Positions 1 to 11,460 are shown, counted from the first letter of the stretch. The stretch: DNA of 64,000 bases from Bradyrhizobium aeschynomenes (GCF_013178945.1 NZ_JABFDM010000015.1:1-64000); one strand, 5' to 3'. Numbers and translations are program-made. Notes: generated by a model from the letters alone, not told the origin.

Positions 1-56
1 AAGGGCCCGGCGAGAGGACATGCAATTGGGATTGACAAACCAAGGCCCGTTACAGA

Positions 57-135
57 AGCCCGGATGAAAGGAGCGGCATCCGGGGCCTCACGAACTCCGA
101 GTTTGAACCCGGATATCGCTCCGCTCATCCGGGCT
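57..135. repeat. REP-like palindromic repeat
   Basis: Outer arms AGCCCGGATGA (57-67) and TCATCCGGGCT (125-135) are exact inverted complements. A second inner pair (GCATCCGGG and CCCGGATAT) lies between them. This resembles the dispersed extragenic palindromes of rhizobial genomes; copy number cannot be judged from one window. Confidence 0.6.
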
Positions 136-226
136 ACGCAGCCGGACTTTGGCTGATCCTGCCCATCCGGGGAGTTCCGAAACCCCGTCCGACGCTCCAC
201 ATTGGCTACGACCCATGGAGCCATCG

Positions 227-1093
227 ATGCCCGACCTCTCTTCGCTCTCCGCGCTGTCGTCAGCGATATCCGCGACCGTCGCCGCTGCCGCGCCCTCGCT
301 CGTCTCCGTTCATTCGCACCGCTCGCGGGCCTCCGGCTTCATCTGGAAGCCGGGCCTCGTGGTCACAGCCGACGAAGCGCTAGCCGACGAAGGCGAGGTA
401 TCACTCGCATTCGCTGACGGTACGACGCGCGCTGCGACCATCGCCGGGCGCGATCACACCACGGACATCGCGCTGCTTCGCTTCGGCGGTCAGGACGCGC
501 CGGCTGCGCTGCTCACAAACGATGTCCCGCCGCTCGGATCGCTCGCCGTCATCATGGCCGCCGACCAGGGCACGCCGGTCGCGGCACTCGCGCTCGTGTC
601 GAAATCCGCCGGTCCCTGGCGTAGCCTGCGCGGCGGCGACATCGAGGCGAGGGTCGAGCTCGACACCCGCTTGCGCCACAGCTCCGAAGGCGGCCTCGTG
701 CTCGACGCGCAGGGACACGCGATCGGGATGGCCGTACGCGGGCCGCGCCGCACGCTCGTCATTCCCGCCGCGACCATCGCCCGGGTGGCCGGCAAGCTCG
801 AGACCCACGGCCGCATCGCGCGCGGCTATCTCGGCGCCGGGCTGCAGCCGGTCAGGCTCGATGACGGCTTGGGCGCAATGGTGATGAGCGTCGACAAGAC
901 TGGTCCGGCCGCCGTCGCCGGACTGCGCCAGGGCGATATCATCACCGCACTCAACAACCAGCCATTCAGAGGCATGCGCGCGCTGATGCGCGAGCTCGGC
1001 CCGGATAGCGTCGGCGCCGTGGTCGAGGTGGCGGCGCTGCGCGGCGGCGAGCCGTTACAGGTGGCACTGACCATCGGCGAGCGGCCCGCGTGA
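227..1093 (+). CDS. HtrA/DegP-like PDZ protein with degenerate protease triad
   Basis: This is a 288-residue protein with a trypsin-like fold of the HtrA family followed by a C-terminal PDZ domain (about residues 185-285, with GYLGAGLQPV and the GLRQGDIITALNNQ ligand-groove region). Aligning the family motifs by eye, the catalytic His of VVTNAH is replaced in VVTADE (Glu about 50). The Asp is kept in DHTTDIALLR (about 80). The GNSGG serine motif reads SSEGG, so Ser is Glu (about 134). It should therefore be proteolytically dead, perhaps a substrate-binding or chaperone-like scaffold. I chose the ATG at 227 because GGAG lies six bases upstream; ATG 215 and TTG 149 are in-frame alternatives. 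No signal peptide is obvious. The next gene overlaps by four bases, so the two are translationally coupled. Confidence 0.8.
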   Translation: MPDLSSLSALSSAISATVAAAAPSLVSVHSHRSRASGFIWKPGLVVTADEALADEGEVSLAFADGTTRAATIAGRDHTTDIALLRFGGQDAPAALLTNDVPPLGSLAVIMAADQGTPVAALALVSKSAGPWRSLRGGDIEARVELDTRLRHSSEGGLVLDAQGHAIGMAVRGPRRTLVIPAATIARVAGKLETHGRIARGYLGAGLQPVRLDDGLGAMVMSVDKTGPAAVAGLRQGDIITALNNQPFRGMRALMRELGPDSVGAVVEVAALRGGEPLQVALTIGERPA

Positions 1094-1488
1094 GCGCGGA
1101 CGAACCCGCGCCGATCACGATCGCCATCACGGTCGACGATGCCGAGCTGGCCGACCGGCTGGCGGCGCTGCTCGGCGGCGTCGCCGGATTGCGGTTGGTC
1201 GCATCAGGCGAATACGCCGAGGTGGCGGTCACGCGCAACAGCGAGGACGCAAGCGACCGCCGGACGCCAGACGGTGCCGCGAGCGACGCGTTTCAGCTCA
1301 CCGCGCGCGAGCGCGACGTGCTGGCGCTGATGGCCGAGGGCTGCTCCAACAAGGAGATCGCGCGCAGCCTCGGCATCTCCGTGCACACCGCGAAATTCCA
1401 CGTCGGCTCGCTGCTCGACAAGCTCGATGCCACCGGCCGGACGGATGCGGTGGCGCATGCGGCACGGCGCGGGATCATCGAGCTTTAA
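1090..1488 (+). CDS. LuxR-type HTH regulator with vestigial receiver
   Basis: This 131-132 residue protein starts at GTG within the stop of the HtrA-like gene (GTGA overlap). The C-terminal half (about 68-130) is a clear LuxR/GerE helix-turn-helix: LTARERDVLALMAEG, then NKEIARSLGISVHTAKFHV, as in NarL-type response regulators. The N-terminal about 60 residues (ITIAITVDDAELADRLAALL...) look like the start of a receiver domain but are far too short and lack the phospho-acceptor Asp region. It is therefore probably not phosphorylated. The tight coupling suggests it works with, or reports on, the inactive HtrA-like partner. Target genes are unknown. Confidence 0.85.
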   Translation: MSADEPAPITIAITVDDAELADRLAALLGGVAGLRLVASGEYAEVAVTRNSEDASDRRTPDGAASDAFQLTARERDVLALMAEGCSNKEIARSLGISVHTAKFHVGSLLDKLDATGRTDAVAHAARRGIIEL

Positions 1489-1504
1489 GATGATCTCTCC
1501 GCAC

Positions 1505-1609
1505 CGTCATTCCGGGGCGCCCGCAGGGCGAACCCGGAATCCATCGGGCGGCAGAACAAGAGGCAAGATGGATTCCGGGTTCATCGCTGCGCGATGCCCC
1601 GGAATGACG
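1505..1609. repeat. Bradyrhizobium-type intergenic palindrome
   Basis: The segment begins CGTCATTCCGGGG and ends CCCCGGAATGACG, an exact inverted pair. An inner pair reads GAACCCGGAATCCATC and GATGGATTCCGGGTTC. It fills the gap between the LuxR gene and prfC and can fold into a long cruciform or hairpin. It may act as a bidirectional terminator between these convergent genes. It matches my memory of a very common rhizobial intergenic repeat. Confidence 0.75.
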
Positions 1610-1625
1610 ACGGAGTGTCGGGCGG

Positions 1626-3245
<1,620 letters not shown>

Positions 3246-3384
3246 GAGGCGGCAGGCGTCGTTTCGGGCCAGAGAACGGGCGATGTGTCGGGAGACGCGC
3301 GGGCTCACGGCCGCCGCGCGCCCTCCATATAGGCGTTTTGCACCGCAACTCCAACCGGGGAGTTCATCCCCCGCCCGCCCCGGA

Positions 3385-4392
3385 TCAGTGCCGGAGCACC
3401 GACACCAGCCAGAAGGTCAGCGCCGAGACGATCGCGGAGGCCGGAATCGTGAAGATCCAAGCGTAGACGATCGATCCGGCGACGTTCCAGCGCACCGCAG
3501 AGGCGCGGCGGGCGGCGCCCACGCCGACGATGGCACCGGTGATGGTATGAGTGGTCGAGACGGGCACGCCGAGGAAGGTGGCCAGGAACAAGGTGATCGC
3601 ACCGCCGGTCTCGGCACAGAAGCCCTGCATCGGATTCAGTTTGGTGATGCGCAGGCCCATGGTGCGGACGATGCGCCAGCCGCCCATCAGGGTGCCCAGC
3701 GCCATCGCCGCCTGACACGACAGCACCACCCAGAACGGCACCGTGAACTGCTCGCCGAGATGGCCTTGCGAATACAACAGCACGGCGATGATGCCCATCG
3801 TCTTCTGGGCGTCATTGCCGCCATGGCCGAGCGAGTAGAGCGAGGCGGAGGCGAATTGCAGGATGCGGAAGGCGCGGTCCACGGCAAACGGCGTCGATCG
3901 CACCGAGGCCCAGGACACGATCGCCACCAGGATCATCGCCAGCACCAATCCGACGAGGGGCGACAGCACGATGGCGAGGAGCGTCTTCGACAGTCCGCTC
4001 CAGACGGCGGCCGAGATGCCGGCCTTGGCGATCCCTGCCCCCACCAGCCCGCCGATCAGAGCGTGCGAGCTCGACGAGGGAATGCCGGCCGCCCAGGTGA
4101 CGAGGTTCCAGACGATGGCGCCGACCAGCGCGGCAAAGATCACCTGTGCGTCGACGATCGCGGGATCGATGATTCCGGTGCCGATGGTCTGGGCAACATG
4201 CAGGCCGAATACGCCGAAAGCGATGAAGTTGAAGAACGCGGCCCAGAACACCGCATATTGCGGCCTGAGCACCCGGGTCGAAACGATGGTCGCGATCGAG
4301 TTGGCGGCATCGTGCAAGCCGTTCAGGAAGTCGAAGGCGAGCGCGACGCCGATGAGGCCGACCAGGATCGGAAGGCCGAGATGAGCATCCAC
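3385..4392 (-). CDS. pit: PiT family inorganic phosphate transporter
   Basis: This 335-residue integral membrane protein belongs to the PiT family of low-affinity, metal-phosphate/H+ symporters. The N-terminal signature FDFLNGLHDAANSIATIV and its repeat in the second half (GGNDAQKTMG) are the duplicated PiT motifs, and PSSSSHALIGGLVGA and STTHTITGAIVG are the paired inner loops. About ten membrane segments are visible. It lies twelve bases after the DUF47 gene in the same direction, the standard phosphate pair in proteobacteria. The E. coli-type long cytoplasmic loop is absent, as in other compact bacterial PiTs. Confidence 0.95.
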   Translation of the reverse strand: MDAHLGLPILVGLIGVALAFDFLNGLHDAANSIATIVSTRVLRPQYAVFWAAFFNFIAFGVFGLHVAQTIGTGIIDPAIVDAQVIFAALVGAIVWNLVTWAAGIPSSSSHALIGGLVGAGIAKAGISAAVWSGLSKTLLAIVLSPLVGLVLAMILVAIVSWASVRSTPFAVDRAFRILQFASASLYSLGHGGNDAQKTMGIIAVLLYSQGHLGEQFTVPFWVVLSCQAAMALGTLMGGWRIVRTMGLRITKLNPMQGFCAETGGAITLFLATFLGVPVSTTHTITGAIVGVGAARRASAVRWNVAGSIVYAWIFTIPASAIVSALTFWLVSVLRH

Positions 4393-4403
4393 GGCGCGCG
4401 CCC

Positions 4404-5048
4404 CTAGACCTGTTCGATCATGATCGAATTGATCTCGTTGGCGACGTCGTCGAAGCGGTCCGCGACCTTCTCCAGATGGTCGTAGATCTCGGCGCCGACG
4501 ATGAAGTCCATGGTGTTGGCGTTGCGGTGCTTGAGGAACAGCTCCTTCAGGCCGATGTCATGGAGATCGTCGACACGCCCCTCGAGCTTGGTCATCTCCT
4601 CGGTGATCGCGGTGATCATCGGCACGTTCTGGCCGATGGCCTGCAGCAGCGGCAGCGCCTTCCCGATCAGATTGGCGCATTCGACCAGCAAAGTGCCCAT
4701 CTCGCGCATGGTCGGCTCGAACTCCTTCACCTCGAACAGCACCACGGCCTTGGCCGTCTGCTGCATCTGGTCGATGGCGTCGTCCATCGAGGTGATCAGG
4801 TTCTTGATGTCGCCGCGATCGAACGGGGTGATGAAGGTGCGGCGGACGGCGGTCAGCACCTCCCTGGTGATGTTGTCGGCCTCGTTCTCGAACTGGCTGA
4901 CGCGCTGGCAATGAACGAGAATGTCATCGCCGCCCTGCAGCATGTCCTGCAGCGCATGCGCGCCCTGGATCACCACCTTGTTGTGGCGGGTGAACAAATC
5001 GAAAAACCGCTCCTCCCGCGGGAGGACGGCGCGAAACCAGTGCAACAT
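4404..5048 (-). CDS. DUF47/PhoU-like phosphate transport accessory protein
   Basis: This 214-residue all-helical protein of the DUF47 (TIGR00153) family is related to PhoU. It contains the expected acidic metal-binding stretches: CQRVSQFENEADNITREV and, in the second half, YDHLEKVADRFDDVANEI. These are the E/DxxxD repeats of PhoU three-helix bundles. Family members sit beside PiT genes and are thought to gate or regulate phosphate uptake. Here it is the first gene of a two-gene operon with pit. The start ATG at 5048 gives MLHWFRAVLPREERFFDLF, matching family N-termini. Confidence 0.93.
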   Translation of the reverse strand: MLHWFRAVLPREERFFDLFTRHNKVVIQGAHALQDMLQGGDDILVHCQRVSQFENEADNITREVLTAVRRTFITPFDRGDIKNLITSMDDAIDQMQQTAKAVVLFEVKEFEPTMREMGTLLVECANLIGKALPLLQAIGQNVPMITAITEEMTKLEGRVDDLHDIGLKELFLKHRNANTMDFIVGAEIYDHLEKVADRFDDVANEINSIMIEQV

Positions 5049-5192
5049 GGGACGAGGTCCATCGATTCTGGAACGGGCCAGGGCCGGCCCGTCACAGAAC
5101 TGTCATATCCCGGATCTCGCCGCAGCAGAAGCGGCGGTCGGATCATCCACCGCTTTCTGCCATCTCGTAGGAATTACTCGCAAATCAATGAC

Positions 5193-6161
5193 TTAGAGGG
5201 AGCGCTTGAACAGATGGGCGAGTTCCCCGATCACGCCGCGGCGGAAGGTCAGCACGCAGGCGACGAAGATGCCGCCCTGGATGACTTTCACCCACTGCCC
5301 GAAGCCGGCCAGATATTGCTCCATACCCACGATCACGAACGCGCCGACGACGGGCCCGAACACGGTTCCGAGGCCGCCGACCAGGGTCATCAGCACGATC
5401 TGACCCGACATCGCCACTTCGACGTCGGTCAGCGAGGCGTTCTGTGCAACGAACACCTTCAACGCGCCGGCCAAGCCGGCCAGCGTCCCCGACAGGATGA
5501 AGGCGAGCAGCTTGTACTGGTCGGTCTTGTAGCCAAGCGAGATCGCACGCTGCTCGTTCTCACGGATCGACTTCAACACCTCGCCGAACGGCGAGTTGAT
5601 GGTGCGAAAGATCAACAGGAAGCCGCCCAGGAAACCAACCAGCACGACGTAATAGAGCACCGTCGGCTTGGACAGATCCAGGATGCCGAACATCCGGCCC
5701 TGCGGAATGCCCTGGATGCCGTCCTCACCATGGGTAAAGGGCACCTGCAGGTAGATGAAGTACAGCAGCTGCGACAGCGCCAAAGTGATCATCGCGAAAT
5801 AGATGCCCTGGCGGCGGATCGAGATGTATCCCGCGACGACCGAGAGGACGAATGATCCGGCCACGCCGACCAGGATGCCGAGCTCGGGCGGCAGGCCCCA
5901 GACCTTGAGTGCGTGCGCGCTGCAATAACCGGCGGTGCCGAGGAACATCGCGTGACCGAACGACAGCAGGCCGCCATAGCCGATCAGCAAGTTGAAGGCG
6001 CAGGCGAGCAGCGCGAAGCACAGCGCCTGCATGACGAAGAACGGGTAGAGCCCCGTCCAGGGCACGATGGCGAGCAGCGCCGCCATGATGACGAACACGA
6101 TCATCTCGTCGCGCATCGCGCGCGGGGTGATCGGCAGGGTCGCGTCGGTGATCGATGTCAT
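5193..6161 (-). CDS. livM: Branched-chain amino acid ABC permease (LivM)
   Basis: This 322-residue membrane permease has about eight to ten hydrophobic segments and the LivM signature region NLLIGYGGLLSFGHAMFLG near the N-terminus. The coupling-helix region is SIRENEQRAISLGY and the distal segment is GGLGTVFGPVVGAFV. It forms the inner-membrane channel with LivH. Start ATG 6161 lies one base past the end of livH, so the two are translationally coupled. It is the last gene of the five-gene liv operon. Substrate specificity (leucine/isoleucine/valine, or another amino or short acid) cannot be decided from the sequence. Confidence 0.94.
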   Translation of the reverse strand: MTSITDATLPITPRAMRDEMIVFVIMAALLAIVPWTGLYPFFVMQALCFALLACAFNLLIGYGGLLSFGHAMFLGTAGYCSAHALKVWGLPPELGILVGVAGSFVLSVVAGYISIRRQGIYFAMITLALSQLLYFIYLQVPFTHGEDGIQGIPQGRMFGILDLSKPTVLYYVVLVGFLGGFLLIFRTINSPFGEVLKSIRENEQRAISLGYKTDQYKLLAFILSGTLAGLAGALKVFVAQNASLTDVEVAMSGQIVLMTLVGGLGTVFGPVVGAFVIVGMEQYLAGFGQWVKVIQGGIFVACVLTFRRGVIGELAHLFKRSL

Positions 6162-6162
6162 G

Positions 6163-7026
6163 TCAGGCCGCCCGTCCGGTCAGACCCGTCGGCTTCACCA
6201 GCAGCACCAGGACCATCAGAACGAAGACCACGGTGTTGGAAGCCTCGGGATAGAAATATTTGGTCAGTCCCTCGATCACGCCGAGAGCAAAGCCGGTGAT
6301 GATGGAGCCCATGATCGAGCCCATGCCGCCGATCACGACCACCGCGAACACGACGATAATCATGTTCTCGCCCATCAGCGGACGGACCTGGTTGATCGGT
6401 GCCGACAGCACGCCCGCGAGTGCGGCGAGTCCGACACCGAGCCCGTAGGTGAGCGTGATCATGCGCGGCACGTTGATGCCGAACGCCCTCACCAATGTCG
6501 GGTTCTCCGTGGCGGCGCGCAGATAGGCCCCGAGCCGGGTCCGCTCGATCAGGAACCAGGTCGCCAGACAGACGACAAGGGAGAAGATAACGACCCAGCC
6601 GCGATAGACCGGCAGATACATGAACCCGAGATTCATGCCGCCGCGGAGCTGATCGGGAATCGCATAAGGCAGGCCGGACGAGCCGAAGAAGTTCTGGAAC
6701 ACGCCCTGGATGATCAGCGCCAGACCGAAGGTCAGCAGCAGGCCGTAGAGATGATCGAGCCCGGCCAGCCATTGCAACATGGTGCGCTCGAGGACCATGC
6801 CGAAGATGCCGACGATGATCGGCGCCAGCAGCAGCGCCCACCAATAGCCGATGCCGCCGAGGTTCAACAGGAAATAGGCGCAGAACGCGCCCATCATGTA
6901 GAGCGCGCCATGGGCGAAGTTGATGATGTTGAGCATGCCGAAGATGACGGCAAGCCCGAGACTGAGCAGCGCGTAGAACGAGCCGTTGATCAGTCCAACC
7001 AGAAGCTGTGCGTAGAGGGCCTGCAT
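6163..7026 (-). CDS. livH: Branched-chain amino acid ABC permease (LivH)
   Basis: This 287-residue permease has the LivH hallmarks: LVGLINGSFYALLSLGLAVIFG at the N-terminus, then MLNIINFAHGALYMMGAF, the EAA-like segment RAATENPTLVRAFGINV and a C-terminal GGMGSIMGSIITG. Eight membrane spans are predictable by eye. It precedes livM by two bases and follows the binding-protein gene by about 80 bases. It is the second channel subunit of the same HAAT-type importer. Confidence 0.95.
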   Translation of the reverse strand: MQALYAQLLVGLINGSFYALLSLGLAVIFGMLNIINFAHGALYMMGAFCAYFLLNLGGIGYWWALLLAPIIVGIFGMVLERTMLQWLAGLDHLYGLLLTFGLALIIQGVFQNFFGSSGLPYAIPDQLRGGMNLGFMYLPVYRGWVVIFSLVVCLATWFLIERTRLGAYLRAATENPTLVRAFGINVPRMITLTYGLGVGLAALAGVLSAPINQVRPLMGENMIIVVFAVVVIGGMGSIMGSIITGFALGVIEGLTKYFYPEASNTVVFVLMVLVLLVKPTGLTGRAA

Positions 7027-7104
7027 CGTCTTGTTCTATTTTCTCTCGGCGTTTCCTCAGGGACCAACAGCCCCGGCGGCATCAGCCGCCTGGACTGCTG
7101 CGGC

Positions 7105-8328
7105 TCACTTCTTCAACAAGGCGCACGCGCTCTTGTCGAGCGGCGTGAAGGCCTGGTCGCCCGGCACCGAGCCGACCAGCTTATAGAGGTCCCACGGGCC
7201 CTTCGACTCCGCGGGCTTCTTCACCTCGAACAGATAGGCGGTGTGGATGGTGCGGCCGTTGGGCTGGATCTCGCCCTTCCCGAACAGCGCATCGTCGGTC
7301 GGCATCGACTTCATCTTGTCGACGATCTTGATGCCGTCATGCGGATTCTCGCCGAGCGCGTCCAGCGCCTTGAAGTAATGCGACAGGCCTGCATAGACGC
7401 CGGCCTGCACCATCGTCGGCGGCGCGCCGTTCTTCATCCGCTTGGCGAAGCGTTCGGAGAACGCTCGGGTCTGATCGTTCATGTCCCAGTAGAAGGTCTC
7501 GGTGAAGTTGAGGCCTTGCGCGATGTCGAGCCCAATCGATTTGACGTCGGTCAGGAACAAGAGCAGCGCCGCGAGCTTCTGGCCGCCCTTGGTGAGGCCG
7601 AACTCGGCCGCCTGCTTGATCGAATTGGTGGTGTCGCCGCCGGCATTGGCAAGACCGATGACCTTGGCGTTCGACGACTGCGCCTGCAGCAGGAAGGACG
7701 AGAAGTCGGAGGTGTTGAGCGGATGCTTGACGCCGCCGATCACCTTGCCGCCATTGGCAGTCACCACAGCCGTGGTATCGCGCTCCAGCGCCGCGCCAAA
7801 GGCATAGTCCGCGGTCAGGAAGAACCAGCTCGTGCCGCCCGCCTTGACCAGCGCCTGGCCGGTGGTGTGCGCGAGCATGTAGGTATCGTAGGTCCAGTGC
7901 ACCGTGTTCGGCGAGCATTGCGCATTGGTGAGGTCGGAGGTGGCCGCGCCCGAATTGATATAGACGCCGTTCTTCTCCTTGACGACGTTGTTCACCGCCA
8001 GCGCCACGCCGGAGTTGGGCACGTCGACGACGACGTCGACCTTCTCCACGTCGAACCACTGCCGCGCGATCGAGGTGCCGATGTCGGGCTTGTTCTGGTG
8101 ATCACCGGAGATCACATCGATCTTCCAGCCCTTGGCGGTGAGGCCGGAATCCTCGATCGCCATCTGCGCCGCGAGGGTCGAGCCGGGGCCGCCGAGGTCC
8201 GAGTACAGACCGGACTGATCGGACAGCGCGCCGATCTTGACGGTCTTGTCTCCGGCCGAGGCGATGCTGCCGGCTGCCACCGTGAGCGCCGTTCCCAGCA
8301 GCAATGACGCGATGAATCTGCTCTTCAT
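7105..8328 (-). CDS. HAAT-type periplasmic substrate-binding protein
   Basis: This 407-residue exported binding protein of the LivJ/LivK (Peripla_BP_6) family has a cleavable signal peptide: MKSRFIASLLLGTALTVAAG with the likely cut after SIASA. The mature protein begins with VKIGALSDQSGLYSDLGGPG, the typical first strand and ligand loop. The start ATG 8328 has GGAAAG a few bases upstream; the longer in-frame start adds a hydrophilic stretch before the signal peptide and is unlikely. It is the third gene of the operon and delivers the ligand to LivHM. It is longer than LivJ (about 367), like the aromatic- or urea-type relatives, so the ligand is open. Confidence 0.93.
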   Translation of the reverse strand: MKSRFIASLLLGTALTVAAGSIASAGDKTVKIGALSDQSGLYSDLGGPGSTLAAQMAIEDSGLTAKGWKIDVISGDHQNKPDIGTSIARQWFDVEKVDVVVDVPNSGVALAVNNVVKEKNGVYINSGAATSDLTNAQCSPNTVHWTYDTYMLAHTTGQALVKAGGTSWFFLTADYAFGAALERDTTAVVTANGGKVIGGVKHPLNTSDFSSFLLQAQSSNAKVIGLANAGGDTTNSIKQAAEFGLTKGGQKLAALLLFLTDVKSIGLDIAQGLNFTETFYWDMNDQTRAFSERFAKRMKNGAPPTMVQAGVYAGLSHYFKALDALGENPHDGIKIVDKMKSMPTDDALFGKGEIQPNGRTIHTAYLFEVKKPAESKGPWDLYKLVGSVPGDQAFTPLDKSACALLKK

Positions 8329-8372
8329 TTCCAACTTTCCAGAACGTCCCAAAAACAGTGCCCCGACGCCGG

Positions 8373-9111
<739 letters not shown>

Positions 9112-9119
<8 letters not shown>

Positions 9120-9867
9120 GTCCGGCTCCCAGATAGGCTTCCTTGACGCGCTCGTCCTTGGAGAGCTCCGAATATGGACCTTCCGTCAGCACCTGCCCGC
9201 GCGTCAGCACGGTAATGGTGTCGGAGAGGTTGGCGACGACGCTGAGATTATGTTCGACCATCAGGATCGTGTACTTGGCCGAGATCCGCTTGATCAGGGC
9301 GGCGATCTTGTCGATGTCCTCGTGACCCATGCCGGCCATCGGCTCGTCCAGCAGCATCATCTCCGGATCGAGCGCCAACGTCGTCGCAATCTCCAGCGCG
9401 CGCTTGCGCCCATAGGGCATTTCGACTGCCGGAATATTGGCGAACTCGCTGAGACCGACGTCGTTGAGCAGCTCCAGCGCCCGACCGTTGAAGTGGTTCA
9501 GCACGCTCTTGGAGCGCCAGAAGTCGAATGACGAGCCATGCTGCCGCTGCAGGGCGACGCGAACGTTCTCCAGCGCGGTCATGTGCGGAAACACCGCGGA
9601 GATCTGGAACGAACGAACCAAGCCGAGGCGCGCCACGTCGGCCGGTGCCACGGCTGTAATGTCCTGACCCTTATAGAGAATCGTGCCGGCCGAGGGCCGT
9701 AGGAACTTGGTCAGCAGGTTGAAGCACGTCGTCTTGCCAGCCCCGTTCGGGCCGATCAGCGCGTGAATGGTGCCCCGGCGAATTTTGAGCGAAACATCGC
9801 GAACGGCAAAAAACCCCGCGAACTCCTTCGTCAATCCGTGGGTCTCGAGAATGAACTCGTCAGCCAA
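9112..9867 (-). CDS. livG: ABC transporter ATP-binding protein (LivG)
   Basis: This ATPase of about 251 residues has Walker A GPNGAGKTTCFNL, the LivG insertion region (LVRSFQISAVFPHMTALENV), the degenerate LivG signature YGRKRALEIATTLALDP and Walker B MMLLDEPMAGM, then the H-loop VEHNL. I place the start at the TTG at 9867 (LADEFILETHGL): a GGGGGG Shine-Dalgarno-like run lies seven bases upstream. The open frame upstream to 9996 has no family resemblance. It is the first gene of the livG-F-binding protein-H-M operon, so the operon promoter should lie in the 326 bases upstream. Confidence 0.94.
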
Positions 9868-10193
9868 ACAGATTCCCCCCGAGCCGGCGCCGTCAGCGCC
9901 TGGCCCTCGCTTCTCTTCCTGTAAGGCGGCTCTGCCGGATGGCTGGACGATTCCCGTCGCCACCCGCGGCCGCTTCGCGCCGGAATATGCCGTCAACCGA
10001 GGGAGTTAGGCAAGGCGGAAAGCTGGGCAACGGCGTCGCAAGCCGGCCGGTTGACCTTGCGTTGCGGGGGGTCTGTACTTCCCGCATACATAGAACCAAG
10101 CCCGACGCCGTCGCATGGACCGGGCGGAAGCTCGCGGGCGCGCCGACGGCCGTTCATCGGCGCAGCCGAAAGGTGCTCGCCGCTGCTGCGCTG
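9868..10193. other. Intergenic region upstream of liv operon
   Basis: There is no credible gene here; the open frames are shadows of high-GC sequence. It must carry the promoter of the minus-strand liv operon and the end of the arsC-like gene. A weak minus-strand promoter-like pair (TTGGTT, 16-base gap, TACAGA; about 10073-10100) is the best I can see, and it is not convincing. Confidence 0.4.
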
Positions 10194-10550
10194 CTACTTC
10201 GCCGTCTTCACCTCTTTGGCGTAGAGGTCGGGCTTGAAGCCCACCACCCGCTTGCCGCCGAGGTCCAGAACCGGCCGCTTGATCATCGACGGCTGCGCCA
10301 GCATCAGCGCGATCGCCTTGCTCTTGGTCAGGCCCTCCTTGTCGGCCTCTGGCAATTTCTTGAACGTGGTGCCGGCGCGATTGAGCAGCAGCTCCCAGCC
10401 GACCTCCTCGCTCCATGCCTCGAGCTTGGCCTTCTCGATGCCTGCGGCCTTGTAGTCGTGGAAGTCGTAAGCCACGCCGTGATCATCGAGCCAGGCCCGC
10501 GCCTTCTTCATCGTGTCGCAGTTCTTGATTCCGTAGATCGTGATGCTCAT
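10194..10550 (-). CDS. ArsC/Spx-family reductase
   Basis: This 118-residue thioredoxin-fold protein belongs to the ArsC/YffB/Spx family. It opens SITIYGIKNCDTMKKARAWL with a single active-site Cys (Cys10, in the NCDT motif). Family hallmarks follow: KAKLEAWSEEVGWELLLNRAGTTFKKL, then the PSMIKRPVLDL segment that contains the cis-Pro region. The spacing matches YffB-type glutathione-dependent reductases better than true arsenate reductases, and no arsenic genes are nearby. The start at 10550 is chosen because upstream in-frame residues do not belong to the fold. Confidence 0.9.
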   Translation of the reverse strand: MSITIYGIKNCDTMKKARAWLDDHGVAYDFHDYKAAGIEKAKLEAWSEEVGWELLLNRAGTTFKKLPEADKEGLTKSKAIALMLAQPSMIKRPVLDLGGKRVVGFKPDLYAKEVKTAK

Positions 10551-10769
10551 GCCACGCGTCCTCAACCAATCGTGTCCGACCGCGGCGCCTGTCTCATGTT
10601 GCGACAATCGGCCCCGCATTTTGCAGTGCGATTCACTCGCTTTTGATGCGGCAGCCGCAGTCCGTTCCGCAGTCGGAATTCACTCCGACCTTTGCCACGA
10701 AAGTGTCGGCTGAGCATTACATTTTCTTCGCATCCCCGGCGTATCTGGCCCACGAACAGGAGACCGCGA

Positions 10770-10970
10770 ATGGGCAAGATCATGGTCCGTTGTCCGCAGA
10801 CCGGCCGCAGCATCGAGACAGGGATGGAAATGGACGCCGAGCGCTTTCAGCGCATGCCCGTGTTCTTCTCCCGCGCCTACTGCCCGCACTGCCGCACCTA
10901 CCATGAATGGTTTGCCGCCCACGCCTGGGTCGAAGAGACACGCGACCGCGAGCGCGTTGCGGTGGCGTGA
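10770..10970 (+). CDS. Small Cys-rich (zinc-ribbon-like) hypothetical protein
   Basis: This 66-residue protein has two potential metal-binding knuckles: RCPQTGRSIETG near the N-terminus and YCPHCRTYHEW around residue 44. The latter is a CPxC followed by His, arranged like a small zinc ribbon. The start ATG 10770 has AGGAGA six bases upstream, one of the best ribosome-binding sites in the region. It stands alone between the arsC-like gene and the SNF2 remnant. The function is unknown; a nucleic-acid-binding or redox role is only an inference. Confidence 0.8.
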   Translation: MGKIMVRCPQTGRSIETGMEMDAERFQRMPVFFSRAYCPHCRTYHEWFAAHAWVEETRDRERVAVA

Positions 10971-11011
10971 TTGCACATGCGATGACGCACGCCGTGACGA
11001 CGGACGCGAGA

Positions 11012-11460
11012 TCAAGATAGCAATGCAGCAACATCGTCCTCGGTGAGCGCCTTGCCGATGTTGCCTTCATTGTCGAACAACCGGTCGGCGATCGTCTGCT
11101 TGCGCAGCTTCAACTCGCCGATCTTCTCCTCGATCGTGCCGGCGGTCACGAGCCGATAGACGAAGTCCTTCTTGTCCTGGCCGATAAGGTGGGCGCGGTC
11201 GATCGCATGGGCTTGGACCGCCGGATTCCACCAGGGATCGTGGGTGACCACCGTGTCGGCGGCCGTCAGGTTCAGCCCGACGCCGCCCGCCTTTCAGGCG
11301 GATCGGGAATACCGGAATGTCACCGCGCTGGAACGGTGCGATCGCACGCTTGCGGTCGCGCGTGTTGCCGGTCAGCAGCTCATAGTCGATGTCAGCCGCC
11401 TCGAAGCGCTGCTCGATCAATTCGAGCATCGGAAGCAGCAGGATGGTGAACCTGGCGCAC
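11012..11460 (-). pseudogene. Remnant of SNF2-family helicase (C-terminal part)
   Basis: Two minus-strand frames together read as the end of a SNF2/Swi2 ATPase. First comes MLELIEQRFEAADIDYELLTG plus TRDRKRAI (helicase motif IV region, about 11290-11430). Then, in the next frame, come the motif V/VI residues THDPWWNPAVQAHAIDRAH and the IGQ signature (11012-11251). The frame breaks near 11293, where CTGAAAGGCGGGCGGC should read CTGAAGGCGGGCGGC, i.e. one extra A. The upstream ATPase domain is gone. Adjacent FPIRLK instead of FLISLK shows further decay. This is a dead fragment of about 150 codons, not a gene. Confidence 0.85.

Noticed and set aside
4476..8307. Very long open frames on the strand opposite pit, livM, livH and the binding-protein gene.
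   Set aside because: They are antisense shadows of GC-rich coding sequence, rich in His, Gln, Arg and Asp, with no family resemblance.
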